A stretch of DNA of 64,000 nucleotides from assembly GCF_019393635.1 (NCBI RefSeq), contig NC_057862.1:418979669-419043668 (forward strand), read 5' to 3'. Below are positions 37,701 to 45,464 of this stretch, one piece after another (position 1 is the first letter of the stretch; each line of letters begins with the position of its first letter). The DNA comes from Dromiciops gliroides. Its lineage: Eukaryota > Chordata > Mammalia > Microbiotheria > Microbiotheriidae. Under the pieces are notes generated by a model. That model was not told the origin of the DNA and did not search any database. It saw only the letters and a list, made by a program, of their open reading frames with translations. The position numbers and the translations under genes were made by a program.

Positions 37701-40700
37701 TCATTTGTAAAATGAGCTGGAGAAGGAAATGGCAAAACTACTCCAACATCTTTGCCAAGAAAACCCCAAATTAGGTTATGAAGAGTCAGACATGACTGAA
37801 AAAAAATATTTTTGAAGGACTTTCAAGTATCACAATAGTTATAAAATGGGTATAATGTATACTATCAGATTTGTAGCATTGTTGTCATGAAAGTGTTTTC
37901 TGTAAGTAAATACAAGTTGTTATAGATATTTTTTACAACATTTATTTTCGTGGACAAATGTTCTGGCGAAAATAATTTTAAAACCCGGAAAACATTGCTC
38001 TCATTTTCCGAGTATATTTATGGGGTTGGGTACCCGTTTAAAGACTTTTTTTTCTTTTTTGAATCATTTGCAGGATGATCCATCAGCAATGGATTTTGTT
38101 ACATCTGCAGCAAACCTCAGGATGCATATTTTCAGTATGAATATGAAGAGCAGATTTGATATCAAATGTAAGCTTTACTTTTCTTCTACCCTTGGGTCAA
38201 GTCACTTTCATCATTAAAGTTTTTCTCTTTTTAAAAGTAGACTTTAAATAAATTAAAAAAAAATTAAAAAAAAATTATTTTTTCTTCAGCAATGGCTGGA
38301 AATATCATTCCTGCAATAGCTACCACTAATGCAGTGATTGCTGGGCTGATAGTCTTGGAAGGTTTGAAAATTTTATCAGGAAAAATAGATCAGTGTAGAA
38401 CGGTGAGTTAATCAATAAGATTTTCAAGTTTTGTTTCTGAAGTTATATCTTCTGTTTCTAATTCCTGTGTGGGTATGTTGCCCCAAAGATCTTTTTGAAC
38501 AAACAGCCAAATCCAAGAAAGAAACTACTTGTGCCTTGTGCATTGGATCCTCCCAACCCTAATTGTTATGTTTGTGCCAGCAAACCTGAGGTAACAGTGA
38601 AATTGAATGTCCACAAAGTCACAGTTCTTACATTACAGGATAAGGTGAGTGTGATGAAAGTTTCTCTTCCTGGTTTCTAAGATTGTCAAATAAAACCTTT
38701 GTTTTAACTGCCATGTTAAACTTTTTGATGATAGCTCAGTGCTGCCACTTTTTCTTCTCAAAAAAAAAACCCTCCAAACTCCCTTTTTGCCTTATTGCTA
38801 TAATCAGAACCTAAGTGCCCAGGTATAAAAACCAGAAAGGCACTGTGCTATAATTGTCTTCAAACCACAAGAGAGAGTTTTTCTTGAATCAAAACCTAAA
38901 TGTTTAATCTGTATTTGTTTAAGGCAGTATGGCAGAAAACTTTACCCTTTATCCACCACTAGAAAATACTCAGTGCCTTGCTTGTTTTATTGTTGATGGG
39001 GATCAGGTCATGTCATCTGTGTGTGCAGAATGGTATGGTGGAAAAGGCACTGGGTGTGGAGTCTGAAGTACTGGTTTCAAAGCCTGGCTTTACTACCTGC
39101 TTAACTTTCTGTGACCTTGGGCAAGTCACTTAATTTTTCTGGGCCTCAGCTTCCTCATATTAAAGATTGACACATTTTAAGAGTTTTCATTAGGTTAAAA
39201 TTGAATAATAGGATTGAACATTTTAGAACGGGACTGATTTAGATTTAGAGAAATGATAGTCCTCATGATAGGAAATGTGTAGTAGAATGTTTAGTAAATA
39301 CTTTTAATTTATATTTATGAAATTAAATTGTTTTATATGACTAAAGTTTAAAACATTTGGCGTGATGCAGAATTAAAATACCACGTTGGAATAGAGGAGG
39401 AAAATAGTCCTAGTGGAAAATAATTCTACAGAGTTTTGTTGATTTAAAGTATGTAAGTGGCATGAATCTTTTTTTTTTTTTAGATAGTGAAAGAAAAATT
39501 TGCTATGGTAGCGCCAGATGTACAAATTGAAGATGGCAAAGGAACTATCCTCATATCTTCAGAAGAGGGAGAAACAGAAGGTATTCACTGTATATATTAG
39601 GTTTCCTTATTACTTAGAGGCATTATTGGGCAGTATTCTTTGTTTCAACAAGTATTTGAGAACTTTATTTGAATACAATGTTGTACTAGGTATTGAGATC
39701 CAGAAAGAACTGTAAGATTTCTTTGGAATTAACAGAAATTCTGTTTTAGTGTTTAGTGTCTCAGCAGCATTGGCCTACCAAGAAGTACATTTTGGTTGAT
39801 TGGTTATATGTGATGAGGAGCTATGCTCAATTTAGCTCTCCTAATAGGAGATAAAACTAGTGAAGTCAAAGTTACAGATGTAAACCCTGTCTGAATCACA
39901 ATTTACTCATTCTCATCAATAAATACTTTATTATTACTAATCCTAGGGTAATGCTTAAAATGATCCTAGGGTCATGGTTAAAATGGGGATGTGAAATAAT
40001 GGCTTAATGCTGCTCATCCGTTCAGCTCATGTTCTGTAGGTACTAAGTCAAGAGGATTAATTCTCTTTGAAATGTAAGGTTCTCTTGGCCCCTTTTAGTG
40101 ATCCTATAAAAGGGGTGGTTACTTTTCAGATCGATTTGACAATTTGGTGTTGGGGGTTGAGCGTAGACTGATTTATCATCTTTAATAGGGTATAGTTTAT
40201 TTAAGATGTATTTCATTGTTGTAGGAGGATTATTCATTTCATTATTTGAATTCTATTTTTTAGCTAATAATCATAAGAAATTATCAGAATTTGGAATTAG
40301 AAATGGCAGCAGGCTTCAAGCAGATGATTTCCTACAGGATTATACATTATTGATTAATGTCCTTCATAGGTAGGAATTTTTATTACTCTAAAATGAAAAA
40401 TGTGTAGAATTGAAATAAAGTGAAAAGGTTGTTTTCTTTCCTGAAATCTCACTGTTCTTATAAAACCCTAGTACACTTATGTCCTAAGGTAGCTACTAAT
40501 TTTCTGACATAAATATAGAAATTTTGGGATCCAGAAATATAAATGGATATCTTTTATAACTTTATTATTTTCATTATAACTAATAAAGGAAAGTAATCAT
40601 ACCAAAGGTAGATTATTTGTATTCAGAAAAGCTTTTTTCTTGGAATAGTCTGGCTAGAGAGCAATAGCCAAAATTTCAACTTATGAAAGTCTTTAACTTA

Positions 40701-43700
40701 GCAGCACCCCTCCCCCCAAAACAACCCCAAAACCCCAAAATCATAATAGCTCACATTTATATAGTGCTTTGGGAAGTGACATTTTTACTTAGAAATTTAT
40801 TTTCAGTATTGTAAAAATGTGAATTATACAAGTTTTGGTCATTGGGATCAACTTAGGGTTTCATTGCTTTTTGAATATAAATTTGCTAGAAGTAAGAAAC
40901 ATGGGTGTTTGCATGTTGGGCAAGAGCAAGAGGCAAAACAAAATTTACTCCCCTTGTTCATTCACCTTGAGTTACCGTTGGTAATAATTATATCATTAAT
41001 ATCATAAAGAACAGCATTAGAGCAGCTTAGTATATTGAAAAGAACACTAGTGTGTGTGGGAGGGAAGAGGTCAGGCCAGTGATCTTGTAAGGGGCCAATA
41101 GCTTGTCATAATTCTACTTTGATATGGATATGGCTGGGCCGTAGCAGTTTAGGATACAATCTAAGAGGTAGAGGCTTTGTAGGAGGGGGTGAAAGAAATC
41201 TCACTATGTTGTTTCTGATTGGTTTCTTGTCTGATATCACAGCTGCCTGATATTGGAAGTTTTCTACATGGTTACCAGAAAGTTTAAAATAAAGGATTTA
41301 ACTGGATGATGATGTCTTTTTATGTGGTGCCTATAAATCATATGAACTACTTAATAAACAGGGTTGCTTTGAGGAAAAATAAACCTTAGAGCTATAGAAA
41401 TGTGTGCTATTATTTTTAACCAAAATGTGTGCAACCTCCTGTTTGTAAGGATCCAGGAATCTTGTGTGCCTTCTGAATAGCCAAAGAATCTTTAACTTAT
41501 TCTCAGTATAGTTTGATTATTTATATCTTATTCAAATTCCCCAAATTAACAATATGGGTATAATAGAATCTTTGATTAGCTTTGATTATCCCAGTCCACC
41601 CTATTTTTTAGCCATACCATAGAGTTTATTGTAAAAAGGCAATTCATTACCTTTATTTTAAAATGTTATTTTTTTTACAGTGATGATCTAGAAAAAGATG
41701 TGGAATTTGAAGTTGTTGGAGATGCCCCTGAAAAAGTGGGGCCAAAGCAGGCAGAACAGGCATCTAAAAACATCAGTAATGGCAGTGATGATGGGGCACA
41801 GCCATCCACATCAACAGGTAAATACCTTCACAGAATCTCAGAGGTGGAAGGGGGACCTCCAGCCACCTAGAACAGTACATACTTGAACAAGTTGCCCCTC
41901 TAAAATATACTGAGCAAATGGTCATTCAGCCTTTGCTTGAAGAACTCCTCAGTGAGGGGGGAATCTACTACCTTTTGAGGTAGCCATTGCCATTTCGGGA
42001 TGGTTTTTTTTTTATTAGGAAGTTTTCCCTCATTATTGATGTCTCTGCAGTTTCTTTACATTATTCCTAGGTTTGCTTTCTAGGGGCCAAGCTATAATTT
42101 TCTAAGTGTGTTCATAGGGTACACGTCTAATTCTTCTTCCCTATAATAGCCTTTCAGACTTTTGAACAGAGCTATCATGTTTTCCCTAAGTCTTCTTTGG
42201 GTTAAACATTCCAAGTTCCTCTCTCTACCTAAGCCTCCTATGCCATGGACTAAATGCTTTTCACCATTCTGTCCAGCTTGTCAGTGTCCTTAAAATGTGG
42301 TGCCTAGAATTAAACAAAACTCTCTAGGACACAGTGTAGTGGGGATTTAGCCTCCTTTTCCTGGATACTGTTTTCTCTGGCAATGTAATTTAGGACAGTA
42401 TTAACTTTTTGGGCTATTATATCATATGATTGAAGCATACCTCATTTTCCTCCCACTAAAGCCCTTACATTTTTTTTCCAAACTACTTGCTGTTCAGCCA
42501 TACCTTCTCCATTTTGTACTTGTGATGCTTTTAAAAAACAACCACCCAAGAATAAGACTTTACATTTAGCCCTTTTATATTTTGTCTGACCTTATTTGGC
42601 CCGATGTTCTGGCCTGTCAGTAGCTTTTTAGATTCTGACTGTCATTGTGTATAACAGTCTTTTCTACTCTTTTGCTAATCTACATGTTTGATAATTTTGT
42701 CATTATCATCTTTATCCAAGTTGTTGATAAAAAGGTCAACTAGCACAGGTCTAAGCACATATTCCTGGAACCCTCCTTTGGAGACCTTTCCGGGTAACCA
42801 TCTTCATGCCTGATCTACTACATTAAAATTCACCTAACCAGAATTGTTGTCTAGCCTATATCTCTTCATCTTTTATACAGGAATAAAGACTGTCAAATAT
42901 TTTTCAAAAATCTAGGTAAATTATATCTTACAACATTTCTATGATTTACTAGCCTTCATATCACAAAGGGAAATGAGATTCTTTCTTTCTTTTTTTTTTT
43001 TTTGCGGGGCAATGGGGGTTAAGTGACTTGCCCAGGGTCACACAGCTAGTAAAGTGTTAAGTGTCTGAGGCCGGATTTGAACTCAGGTACTCCTGAATCC
43101 AGGGCCAGTGCTTTATCCACTGTGCCACCTAGCCGCCGCCCGCCCCCCCCCCCATTATTTCTTGATGAAAACAATGCTAGCTCTTTGTGATCACTGCTTT
43201 CTCTTTTAAATGTTCACTAACTATTCTTTCAATATAATACATTCCATAGTTTAGCCAGGAATCCACATCCAGTTTCTTGGCCCCTAGTGTGCAGTTGCCA
43301 TTCTCTCCCCTTTTTAAAAATTAGGAACATTTGCCTTATTCCAATTTTGTAGTACTTCTAATCTCCACAAACTTTCAATAGTCACAGTGTTTCAGCAGTA
43401 TAATCACATCTGCCAGCCCATTAGGTATATAGAATGTTGTCTCTGTAGGCTTGGTGGTATGAAGTCATAAAAGGTGCTCTTCCCTGTTTATGAAACTTAA
43501 TTCTCAAGAGGGAAATGGTTATCATCTTAAAAATCTCCTGTGGAAACTTTCTATGACTGCTTGGTTGTCTTGGTGTCTCTTTTGAAATAAATGCTGTTTA
43601 AGTGCTAGAAGGTGTGGAATTTTTTTGTTTTTAAGATGGGGCTTTGTATATGGGAATTATCAAGAATTTGAATCTGATAGCAATTTATTCATTATTGAGT

Positions 43701-45464
43701 AGTTATAGCTTACAACTGTATATGGTTGTAATATCGGTGGATTTAATGGTACATAAAAGGGGTCATTCTCAGTACCCATATTTGGAATACAAAGGTAAAT
43801 TCATTTGGCAAAAATGATTCCTAGATGCAGAATTAGAACATTTTAAGTGGCAGTAGTGCTGGGGAATCTTGGATAAATCTTTCTTACCACCTTGCTCTGC
43901 ATTCATGTCGACAAATGTTTATTGATCATTTTGTCAAAGGTTGTGTTTTATGAATGGTAGAGGATATATAGAACAATACTATAACCCCTGCATTAATAGG
44001 GTTTATTTACAATGTAGCAAGACACATTAGACAAATAACTATATTGTAAGGTAGACTATGAAGAGTGGTGGAAAAAAATTTATAAAGTGGTGGGGAAAAA
44101 ATGTATAAAGTGTTAGTCCTGAGGAAAAAGAGATCACTTCTGGCTGGGATACTGTGAGAGTGAGGTATGGATCAGGTAAAGCTGAATTTGAGCTGGGCTT
44201 TGATGGATGAGTAGGAGTTGGGATTGGTGGAGCTAGGTAGGGAATGGTCTTGGAGGCATAAGGAGCAATGTGAGCAAATATACAGATTGGGGAAATTGGG
44301 GAATGTGTTGGGCAATAGAGAATAGTCTGGCTTGGCTAAAGCTTTAGAATGCACAAAGGGGAGTAGTTCAAGATTAGGTGAGGCCCAAGTTGAAGGAATT
44401 TAGACTTCATTTGGTATGTAGTATAGAACTACTGAAGGGAGCAAAGAGAAATGGTATTGTTGGAACCATGCTTTAGGAAGATTATTTTTCCTGGTAGTTG
44501 TGGAGGGGGGAGGAGAAAAAGTTCATTTTAGCAGTCTTTATTAGGTATCCAATGTGTACAGGTGATTGTAGTTTGGCATCTGATCTTTGATGTTGACAGT
44601 GGGAACAATGAAGGGGATGGAAGAGGACTTAGGAAATGATCAGATAAGATGAAATAAAGATGGCTGACATTTCCAGTTTGTATGACTGGGAATCATGGTG
44701 GTGCCATTGACAAGAATTGATAAGTTTGGGGTTGGGGGAAAGTTATCAGTTTAGCTTTATTATTAAGCCAAAGATTTCTGTTTATCATAGACTTCCTAAG
44801 GTTATGATCACAGATCTTTTGACTTTTCTAGAGTTTTTTGAGTATGAATATACTTCTTGGATTTAGTGAAACTTATTTCATGTACACATTGTCATTTAAA
44901 CTGCTTTTAATCAAGCATTAAAGTGAGTTTCTTTTCCTTTGTCTTACATTCTTTATTCTGGATCTTTTTTTGCTCTATAGAATGGCCACTCTTGGTTTCA
45001 TGTACTCTAGGAATTTTAAAGATGATTTGTAAAATTCAAATCTGAATTGTATATGTCTTGAGATAATTAAATTGAATTTGCATTGTGCATTTCCTTTTTA
45101 ACCAATATGTGCACCATTCTTGTGACCATGACCCATTTCTCACTGAAAATTGAATAGAACCCATTGCTCTCTGAGAAGAGTGCTGTGGTTTTTTGAGAAT
45201 AATAATTTGAAATGTGAAAAATCACATAGGAGCATAATTCATCAGAGACTAGTATTTAAAAATGACTTTTTTTTTTAATAAGCTCAAGATCAAGATGATG
45301 TGCTGATCGTTGATTCAGATGAAGAAGGCCCTTCAAGTAATGCTGATGTCACTGAGGAAGATTCAGCTCGGAAGAGAAAGTTAGATGATAAAGAACATGT
45401 CAACGCAAAGAGGCCACGTACAGAGAAGTCTGAAGAGCTAGATGACATTATAGCATTAGACTGA
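13546..45464 (+). CDS. UBA2: UBA2 (SAE2), catalytic subunit of the SUMO-activating enzyme E1, complete
   Basis: There are seventeen coding exons: 13546-13683, 17423-17506, 18521-18591, 21070-21134, 24540-24640, 27180-27301, 27861-27928, 28227-28348, 33127-33226, 37018-37178, 38074-38167, 38290-38402, 38489-38644, 39484-39580, 40264-40369, 41681-41817 and 45283-45464. All phases join, giving 638 codons against 640 in human. With SAE1, UBA2 adenylates SUMO, forms a thioester at its catalytic Cys and hands SUMO to UBC9, mainly in the nucleus. Visible parts are the nucleotide loop GAGGIG (residues 24-29), Asp48, Asp117, and the zinc Cys residues 158, 161, 439 and 442. Catalytic Cys173 sits in [13 protein letters not shown]. 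The UFD region is at about 445-545. An acidic tail carries a SUMO-interacting-like VLIVDSDEE and the NLS cluster RKRKLDD...KRPR, and the protein ends ALD. The start lies in a strong Kozak context (ccgccATGG). All key residues are intact. Confidence 0.98.
13990..15075 (+). other. UBA2: UBA2 intron 1, first part
   Basis: GC-rich island edge followed by AT-rich unique intron sequence. I see no gene or recognisable repeat here. Confidence 0.5.
15078..15215 (+). repeat. MIR-type SINE
   Basis: Sense decayed copy: AGTACTGGATTTGAAGTC, TGTGGCAAATCACTTATC, CCTCATATGTAAAATG. Confidence 0.6.
15712..15813. repeat. (TA)n/(ATAC)n microsatellite
   Basis: About 100 bases of alternating TA, ATAC and AC units in UBA2 intron 1, likely length-polymorphic. 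Confidence 0.95.
15814..16546 (+). other. UBA2: UBA2 intron 1, middle part
   Basis: AT-rich intron sequence with no gene and no repeat that I can name. Confidence 0.4.
16562..17222 (-). mobile_element. 5'-truncated L1 3' end with ORF2 C-terminus
   Basis: Antisense L1. The minus strand at 17215-16988 encodes the ORF2 tail: [20 protein letters not shown] and then [13 protein letters not shown]. The TMEYY.AI.KDE core is typical of L1 ORF2. The untranslated part ends in AATAAAATACTTTATT-type sequence. The target word TATGCTATACTTTTT flanks it. Confidence 0.9.
17241..17359 (-). repeat. WSINE1-type SINE, degenerate
   Basis: Antisense copy lacking part of the middle. It begins right after the second copy of the L1 target word and is followed by a third, TATGCTATATTTTA. 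Confidence 0.8.
17423..17506 (+). CDS. UBA2: UBA2 exon 2
   Basis: Residues 47-74, [15 protein letters not shown] and [10 protein letters not shown]. Asp48 is the expected ribose-contacting Asp, and NLNRQF is the E1 signature. The acceptor is ttgtag and the donor CAG|gtaaat. Confidence 0.97.
17640..18080 (-). repeat. MIR-type fragment and L2 3' end
   Basis: About 17690-17850 looks like an antisense MIR core (AAAGATGGAAAAG, GGTTGTAACTTGTCTAAATC). About 17900-18075 looks like an antisense L2 3' end (TGTGGAGCTCACATTCTATC). Confidence 0.5.
18252..18396 (+). repeat. WSINE1-type SINE
   Basis: Well preserved sense copy with the CCCCAATTGCCTCA 3' end. It is the only sense copy among the ten within UBA2. 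Confidence 0.93.
18521..18591 (+). CDS. UBA2: UBA2 exon 3
   Basis: Residues 75 to 98 (split), [15 protein letters not shown] then AYHDSIMN. The borders are tttttag and AA|gtatgt. The exon is 71 bases long and easily missed by ORF scanning. Confidence 0.96.
18895..19565 (+). repeat. L2 LINE fragment split by a MIR-type SINE
   Basis: Sense L2 coding remnants lie before (GGCTTGTCAAACTCACCCCA) and after (AGGTCAGGTCATCTCTCTGC, GTTGCCAAGGAGATATTTCT) the SINE at 19106-19345. Confidence 0.6.
19106..19345 (+). repeat. MIR SINE, near full length
   Basis: Sense MIR: GATCTGAGTTCAGAATTTGC, GTGACTTGTTCAAGTC, AGGGTTGTTGAATATCAAAT and the end CCTGGCACATTGTAGGTG. Confidence 0.85.
19566..19935 (-). mobile_element. 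L1 3' end, older subtype
   Basis: Antisense L1: AAGTATTTTATTATTTTCCA, AGACAGAAAGCAATCTGATA, CTGGATGTGGAGAACATTTT. It is close to the fragment at 7591-8125. Confidence 0.8.
19966..20114 (-). repeat. WSINE1-type SINE
   Basis: Antisense copy with a 15-base duplication TGATATATACTTTGG on both sides. Confidence 0.92.
20115..21065 (+). other. UBA2: UBA2 intron 3, distal part
   Basis: 20115-20410 has a repeat-like character (AACTATAAAGATATGGTCTG) that I cannot assign, possibly an old LINE. The rest is AT-rich intron without a clear feature. Confidence 0.35.
21070..21134 (+). CDS. UBA2: UBA2 exon 4
   Basis: Residues 98-119, [11 protein letters not shown] then LVMNALDNR. It includes Asp117, which aligns to the ATP/Mg region of E1 enzymes. 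It is the smallest coding exon, 65 bases, between tttgtag and gtgaga. Confidence 0.96.
21390..21877 (-). mobile_element. 5'-truncated L1 3' end
   Basis: Antisense L1 in UBA2 intron 4, bounded by the duplication TGCATGATACACTTTTAA at 21370 and 21878. It ends inside ORF2 (TTCTGCTCATCTCACTCA). Confidence 0.9.
22051..22192 (-). repeat. WSINE1-type SINE, diverged
   Basis: Antisense copy without a long poly-T and with many substitutions (GGTTACACGACTTGCTC), so older than its neighbours. Confidence 0.85.
22470..22765. repeat. Two MIR-type SINE fragments, opposite strands
   Basis: 22470-22605 is antisense (CTACAGATGAGGAAACAGGC, CAGGTCACACAG). 22615-22765 is sense (GGATCTGGAGTTAGAGGAG, GTGACCTTGAATAAGTC). 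Confidence 0.65.
23042..23275. repeat. MIR-type SINE followed by L2 3' end
   Basis: 23042-23160 is a sense MIR start (CACTGGATCTGGGTTTGAAT). 23165-23275 is an antisense L2 end (ATTAAGTGCCTTCTTTATTA, ACATTGGAGATACAAAG). Confidence 0.6.
23482..23630 (-). repeat. WSINE1-type SINE
   Basis: Well preserved antisense copy flanked by AGATAA(c/t)G(g)TTTT. Confidence 0.92.
23640..24535 (+). other. UBA2: UBA2 intron 4, distal part
   Basis: AT-rich unique sequence. No gene or recognisable repeat. Confidence 0.4.
24540..24640 (+). CDS. UBA2: UBA2 exon 5
   Basis: Residues 120-153, [18 protein letters not shown], then [16 protein letters not shown]. The acceptor is good (atcttttag). The donor AAG|gttatg departs from consensus at +3, +5 and +6, so it is a weak 5' splice site. 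Confidence 0.95.
25430..26585 (-). repeat. Old L1 fragment split by a SINE
   Basis: Antisense L1 tail: CAGCACAGTGATATTCCATT, TTCTTCAATTGATGGGCATG, AGTGCTGCTATATTTAG and TTATTTTAGTAATGATTTGT. It is strongly diverged from the younger L1 copies. Confidence 0.75.
25532..25681 (-). repeat. WSINE1-type SINE
   Basis: Antisense copy in the old L1, flanked by CTTATAACAAA / TTTATAACAAA. Confidence 0.9.
26880..27070 (+). repeat. MIR-type SINE fragment
   Basis: Sense: TTAGGTGAATCACTTAACTT then ACCTGTAAAATGAGGAAATT. It lies just upstream of UBA2 exon 6. Confidence 0.6.
27180..27301 (+). CDS. UBA2: UBA2 exon 6 (catalytic cysteine)
   Basis: Residues 154 to 194 (split). The exon encodes [14 protein letters not shown] with zinc ligands Cys158 and Cys161, then [13 protein letters not shown] with the thioester-forming Cys173. 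The borders are ctgcag and AA|gtaaga. Confidence 0.97.
27302..27860 (+). other. UBA2: UBA2 intron 6
   Basis: AT-rich intron of 559 bases with nothing recognised. Confidence 0.5.
27861..27928 (+). CDS. UBA2: UBA2 exon 7
   Basis: Residues 194-216, [20 protein letters not shown], in the catalytic-Cys half-domain. It runs from aattacag to GCCT|gtgagt. Confidence 0.96.
28227..28348 (+). CDS. UBA2: UBA2 exon 8
   Basis: Residues 217-257, [18 protein letters not shown] then [17 protein letters not shown]. The borders are gtttcag and AAG|gtgaga. The intron that follows (28349-33126) carries the long L2 element. Confidence 0.96.
28430..28870 (-). repeat. L2 LINE 3' end and MIR remnant
   Basis: 28430-28455 matches an antisense SINE core (ACCCAGGGTCACACAGCTAG). 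Beyond that is antisense L2: ACTTTGGGGATACGAAGATG, AAGACTTCCTGTAGAAGAG, GACATTCCAGGTATTGGG. Confidence 0.65.
30027..30296 (-). mobile_element. 5'-truncated L1 3' end inside the L2
   Basis: Antisense young L1 tail (AAATAAAGTATTTTATTTTT, AGACAGCAGGTAATCTGATA). It is flanked by GTGAGTTTTT-like words, at a point where the L2 reading is interrupted. Confidence 0.85.
32000..32013. repeat. Poly(C) run
   Basis: Uninterrupted run of about 14 C within the L2. Confidence 0.9.
32445..32960 (-). repeat. Old L1-like fragment
   Basis: Antisense, strongly diverged (CTTTTTTCCAGGGTCACCC, CACTGGTGGGTCCATTG). Assignment by overall resemblance to the antisense L1 tail at 58370. Confidence 0.4.
33127..33226 (+). 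CDS. UBA2: UBA2 exon 9
   Basis: Residues 258-290, [20 protein letters not shown] then [13 protein letters not shown]. The acceptor is a poly-T tract ending ttaag and the donor is CAAG|gtaatt. Confidence 0.96.
33230..34370 (+). other. UBA2: UBA2 intron 9, proximal part
   Basis: AT-rich unique sequence with a short (CAA)n run at 33948-33962. No gene seen. Confidence 0.45.
34375..34640 (+). repeat. MIR SINE, essentially full length
   Basis: Sense copy with all parts: tRNA-like start GGTTGCTCAGTAGATAGAG, GTGGGTTCATATCC, TTTGTGACCTTGTGCAAG, CATCTGTAAAATGAGGATAA, GGTTGTTGTGAGGATCAAAT and GTGCTTAACACATAGTAATA. Confidence 0.88.
34757..34907 (-). repeat. WSINE1-type SINE
   Basis: Antisense copy with the 17-base duplication CAGAGCATTGTCTTTTT. 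Confidence 0.92.
35243..35384 (-). repeat. WSINE1-type SINE
   Basis: Antisense copy, somewhat diverged, flanked by TTGTTCTTTG words. Confidence 0.88.
35585..35840 (-). repeat. L2 LINE fragment
   Basis: Antisense: GGCAGTGGTCCAGGGGAGAA, CAGGGTAGTAGCC and GAGTTGAGGATGACTC. Confidence 0.65.
36130..36900 (-). repeat. Old L1 fragment
   Basis: Antisense, diverged: GTCATTCTATTACATTGATA, TTCATTAACTGATAGACATT, GCTTGATTTTGCATTTCTCT. It lies in UBA2 intron 9. Confidence 0.6.
37018..37178 (+). CDS. UBA2: UBA2 exon 10
   Basis: Residues 291-344. The exon begins [19 protein letters not shown] and ends [10 protein letters not shown]. The acceptor context is cctccatttgaag, with purines just before the AG. 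Against human GEETNASDQQNE two residues are missing at the junction, which accounts for the total of 638 rather than 640. Confidence 0.92.
37254..37403 (-). repeat. WSINE1-type SINE
   Basis: Antisense copy 76 bases after UBA2 exon 10, flanked by TAGAGCTGTTCTTTT. Confidence 0.92.
37572..37812 (+). repeat. SINE with RTE/BovB-like tail
   Basis: The head is a tRNA/CORE type (AAAATGCTGGGCCTGGAGCC, AGCTGTGTGATCCTGAGCAA). After CATTTGTAAAATGAGC the 3' end changes to GGAGAAGGAAATGGCAAAAC, TTTGCCAAGAAAACCCCAAA and AGAGTCAGACATGACTGAA. That is the RTE-derived 3' end found in some marsupial SINEs. Confidence 0.8.
38074..38167 (+). CDS. UBA2: UBA2 exon 11
   Basis: Residues 345-375, [18 protein letters not shown] then [12 protein letters not shown], part of the second adenylation segment. 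It runs between tttgcag and T|gtaagc. Confidence 0.97.
38290..38402 (+). CDS. UBA2: UBA2 exon 12
   Basis: Residues 376-413, [20 protein letters not shown] then [15 protein letters not shown]. This is a highly conserved E1 block in the adenylation fold. Its upstream intron is only 122 bases. Confidence 0.97.
38489..38644 (+). CDS. UBA2: UBA2 exon 13
   Basis: Residues 414-465, [20 protein letters not shown] then [15 protein letters not shown]. Cys439 and Cys442 complete the structural zinc site with Cys158 and Cys161. Its 86-base upstream intron is the shortest in the gene. Confidence 0.97.
38700..39480 (+). repeat. UBA2 intron 13 with a MIR SINE at about 39030-39180
   Basis: The sense MIR core shows GTGACCTTGGGCAAGTCACT and GCCTCAGCTTCCTCATAT. 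The flanking intron is unique and AT-rich. Confidence 0.7.
39484..39580 (+). CDS. UBA2: UBA2 exon 14
   Basis: Residues 466-497, [20 protein letters not shown] then [11 protein letters not shown], in the ubiquitin-fold (UFD) domain that recruits UBC9. The borders are tttttttag and GAAG|gtattc. Confidence 0.96.
40264..40369 (+). CDS. UBA2: UBA2 exon 15
   Basis: Residues 498 to 533 (split), [18 protein letters not shown] then [15 protein letters not shown], in the UFD domain. The borders are tttttag and AG|gtagga. Confidence 0.96.
40370..41680 (+). other. UBA2: UBA2 intron 15
   Basis: A short antisense MIR end is possible at 40740-40790 (CACATTTATATAGTGCTTTG). The remaining intron is unique and AT-rich. 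Confidence 0.4.
41681..41817 (+). CDS. UBA2: UBA2 exon 16
   Basis: Residues 533-578, [20 protein letters not shown] followed by a Ser/Gly/Asp-rich linker ending AQPSTST. The UFD ends and the flexible C-terminal tail begins here. Confidence 0.96.
41825..43480 (-). mobile_element. CR1/L3 LINE, about 1.5 kb, with nested SINE
   Basis: Antisense CR1/L3 3' half in order: GAACAGAGCTATCATGTTTT, AAATGTGGTGCCTAGAATTA, CTTGTGATGCTTTTAA, AGACTTTACATTTAGCCC, CATCTTTATCCAAGTTGTTG. Beyond the SINE it continues CTCTTTGTGATCACTGCTTT and GCCAGGAATCCACATCCAG. It is the longest CR1/L3 copy here and is fully decayed. Confidence 0.8.
42991..43152 (-). repeat. WSINE1-type SINE
   Basis: Antisense copy inside the CR1/L3 element, ending in an expanded C-rich run. 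Confidence 0.9.
43905..44720 (-). repeat. L2 LINE fragment, about 0.8 kb
   Basis: Antisense 3' half: AAATGTTTATTGATCATTTT, GAGCTGGGCTTTGATGGATG, GAATAGTCTGGCTTGGC, CATGCTTTAGGAAGATTATT. Confidence 0.7.
45283..45464 (+). CDS. UBA2: UBA2 exon 17 (terminal coding exon)
   Basis: Residues 579-638 and the TGA stop at 45462-45464. The exon encodes [12 protein letters not shown] (SUMO-interacting-like), the basic clusters RKRKLDDK and AKRPR of the nuclear signal, and the acidic end [10 protein letters not shown]. Only this tail differs much from human. Confidence 0.96.
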
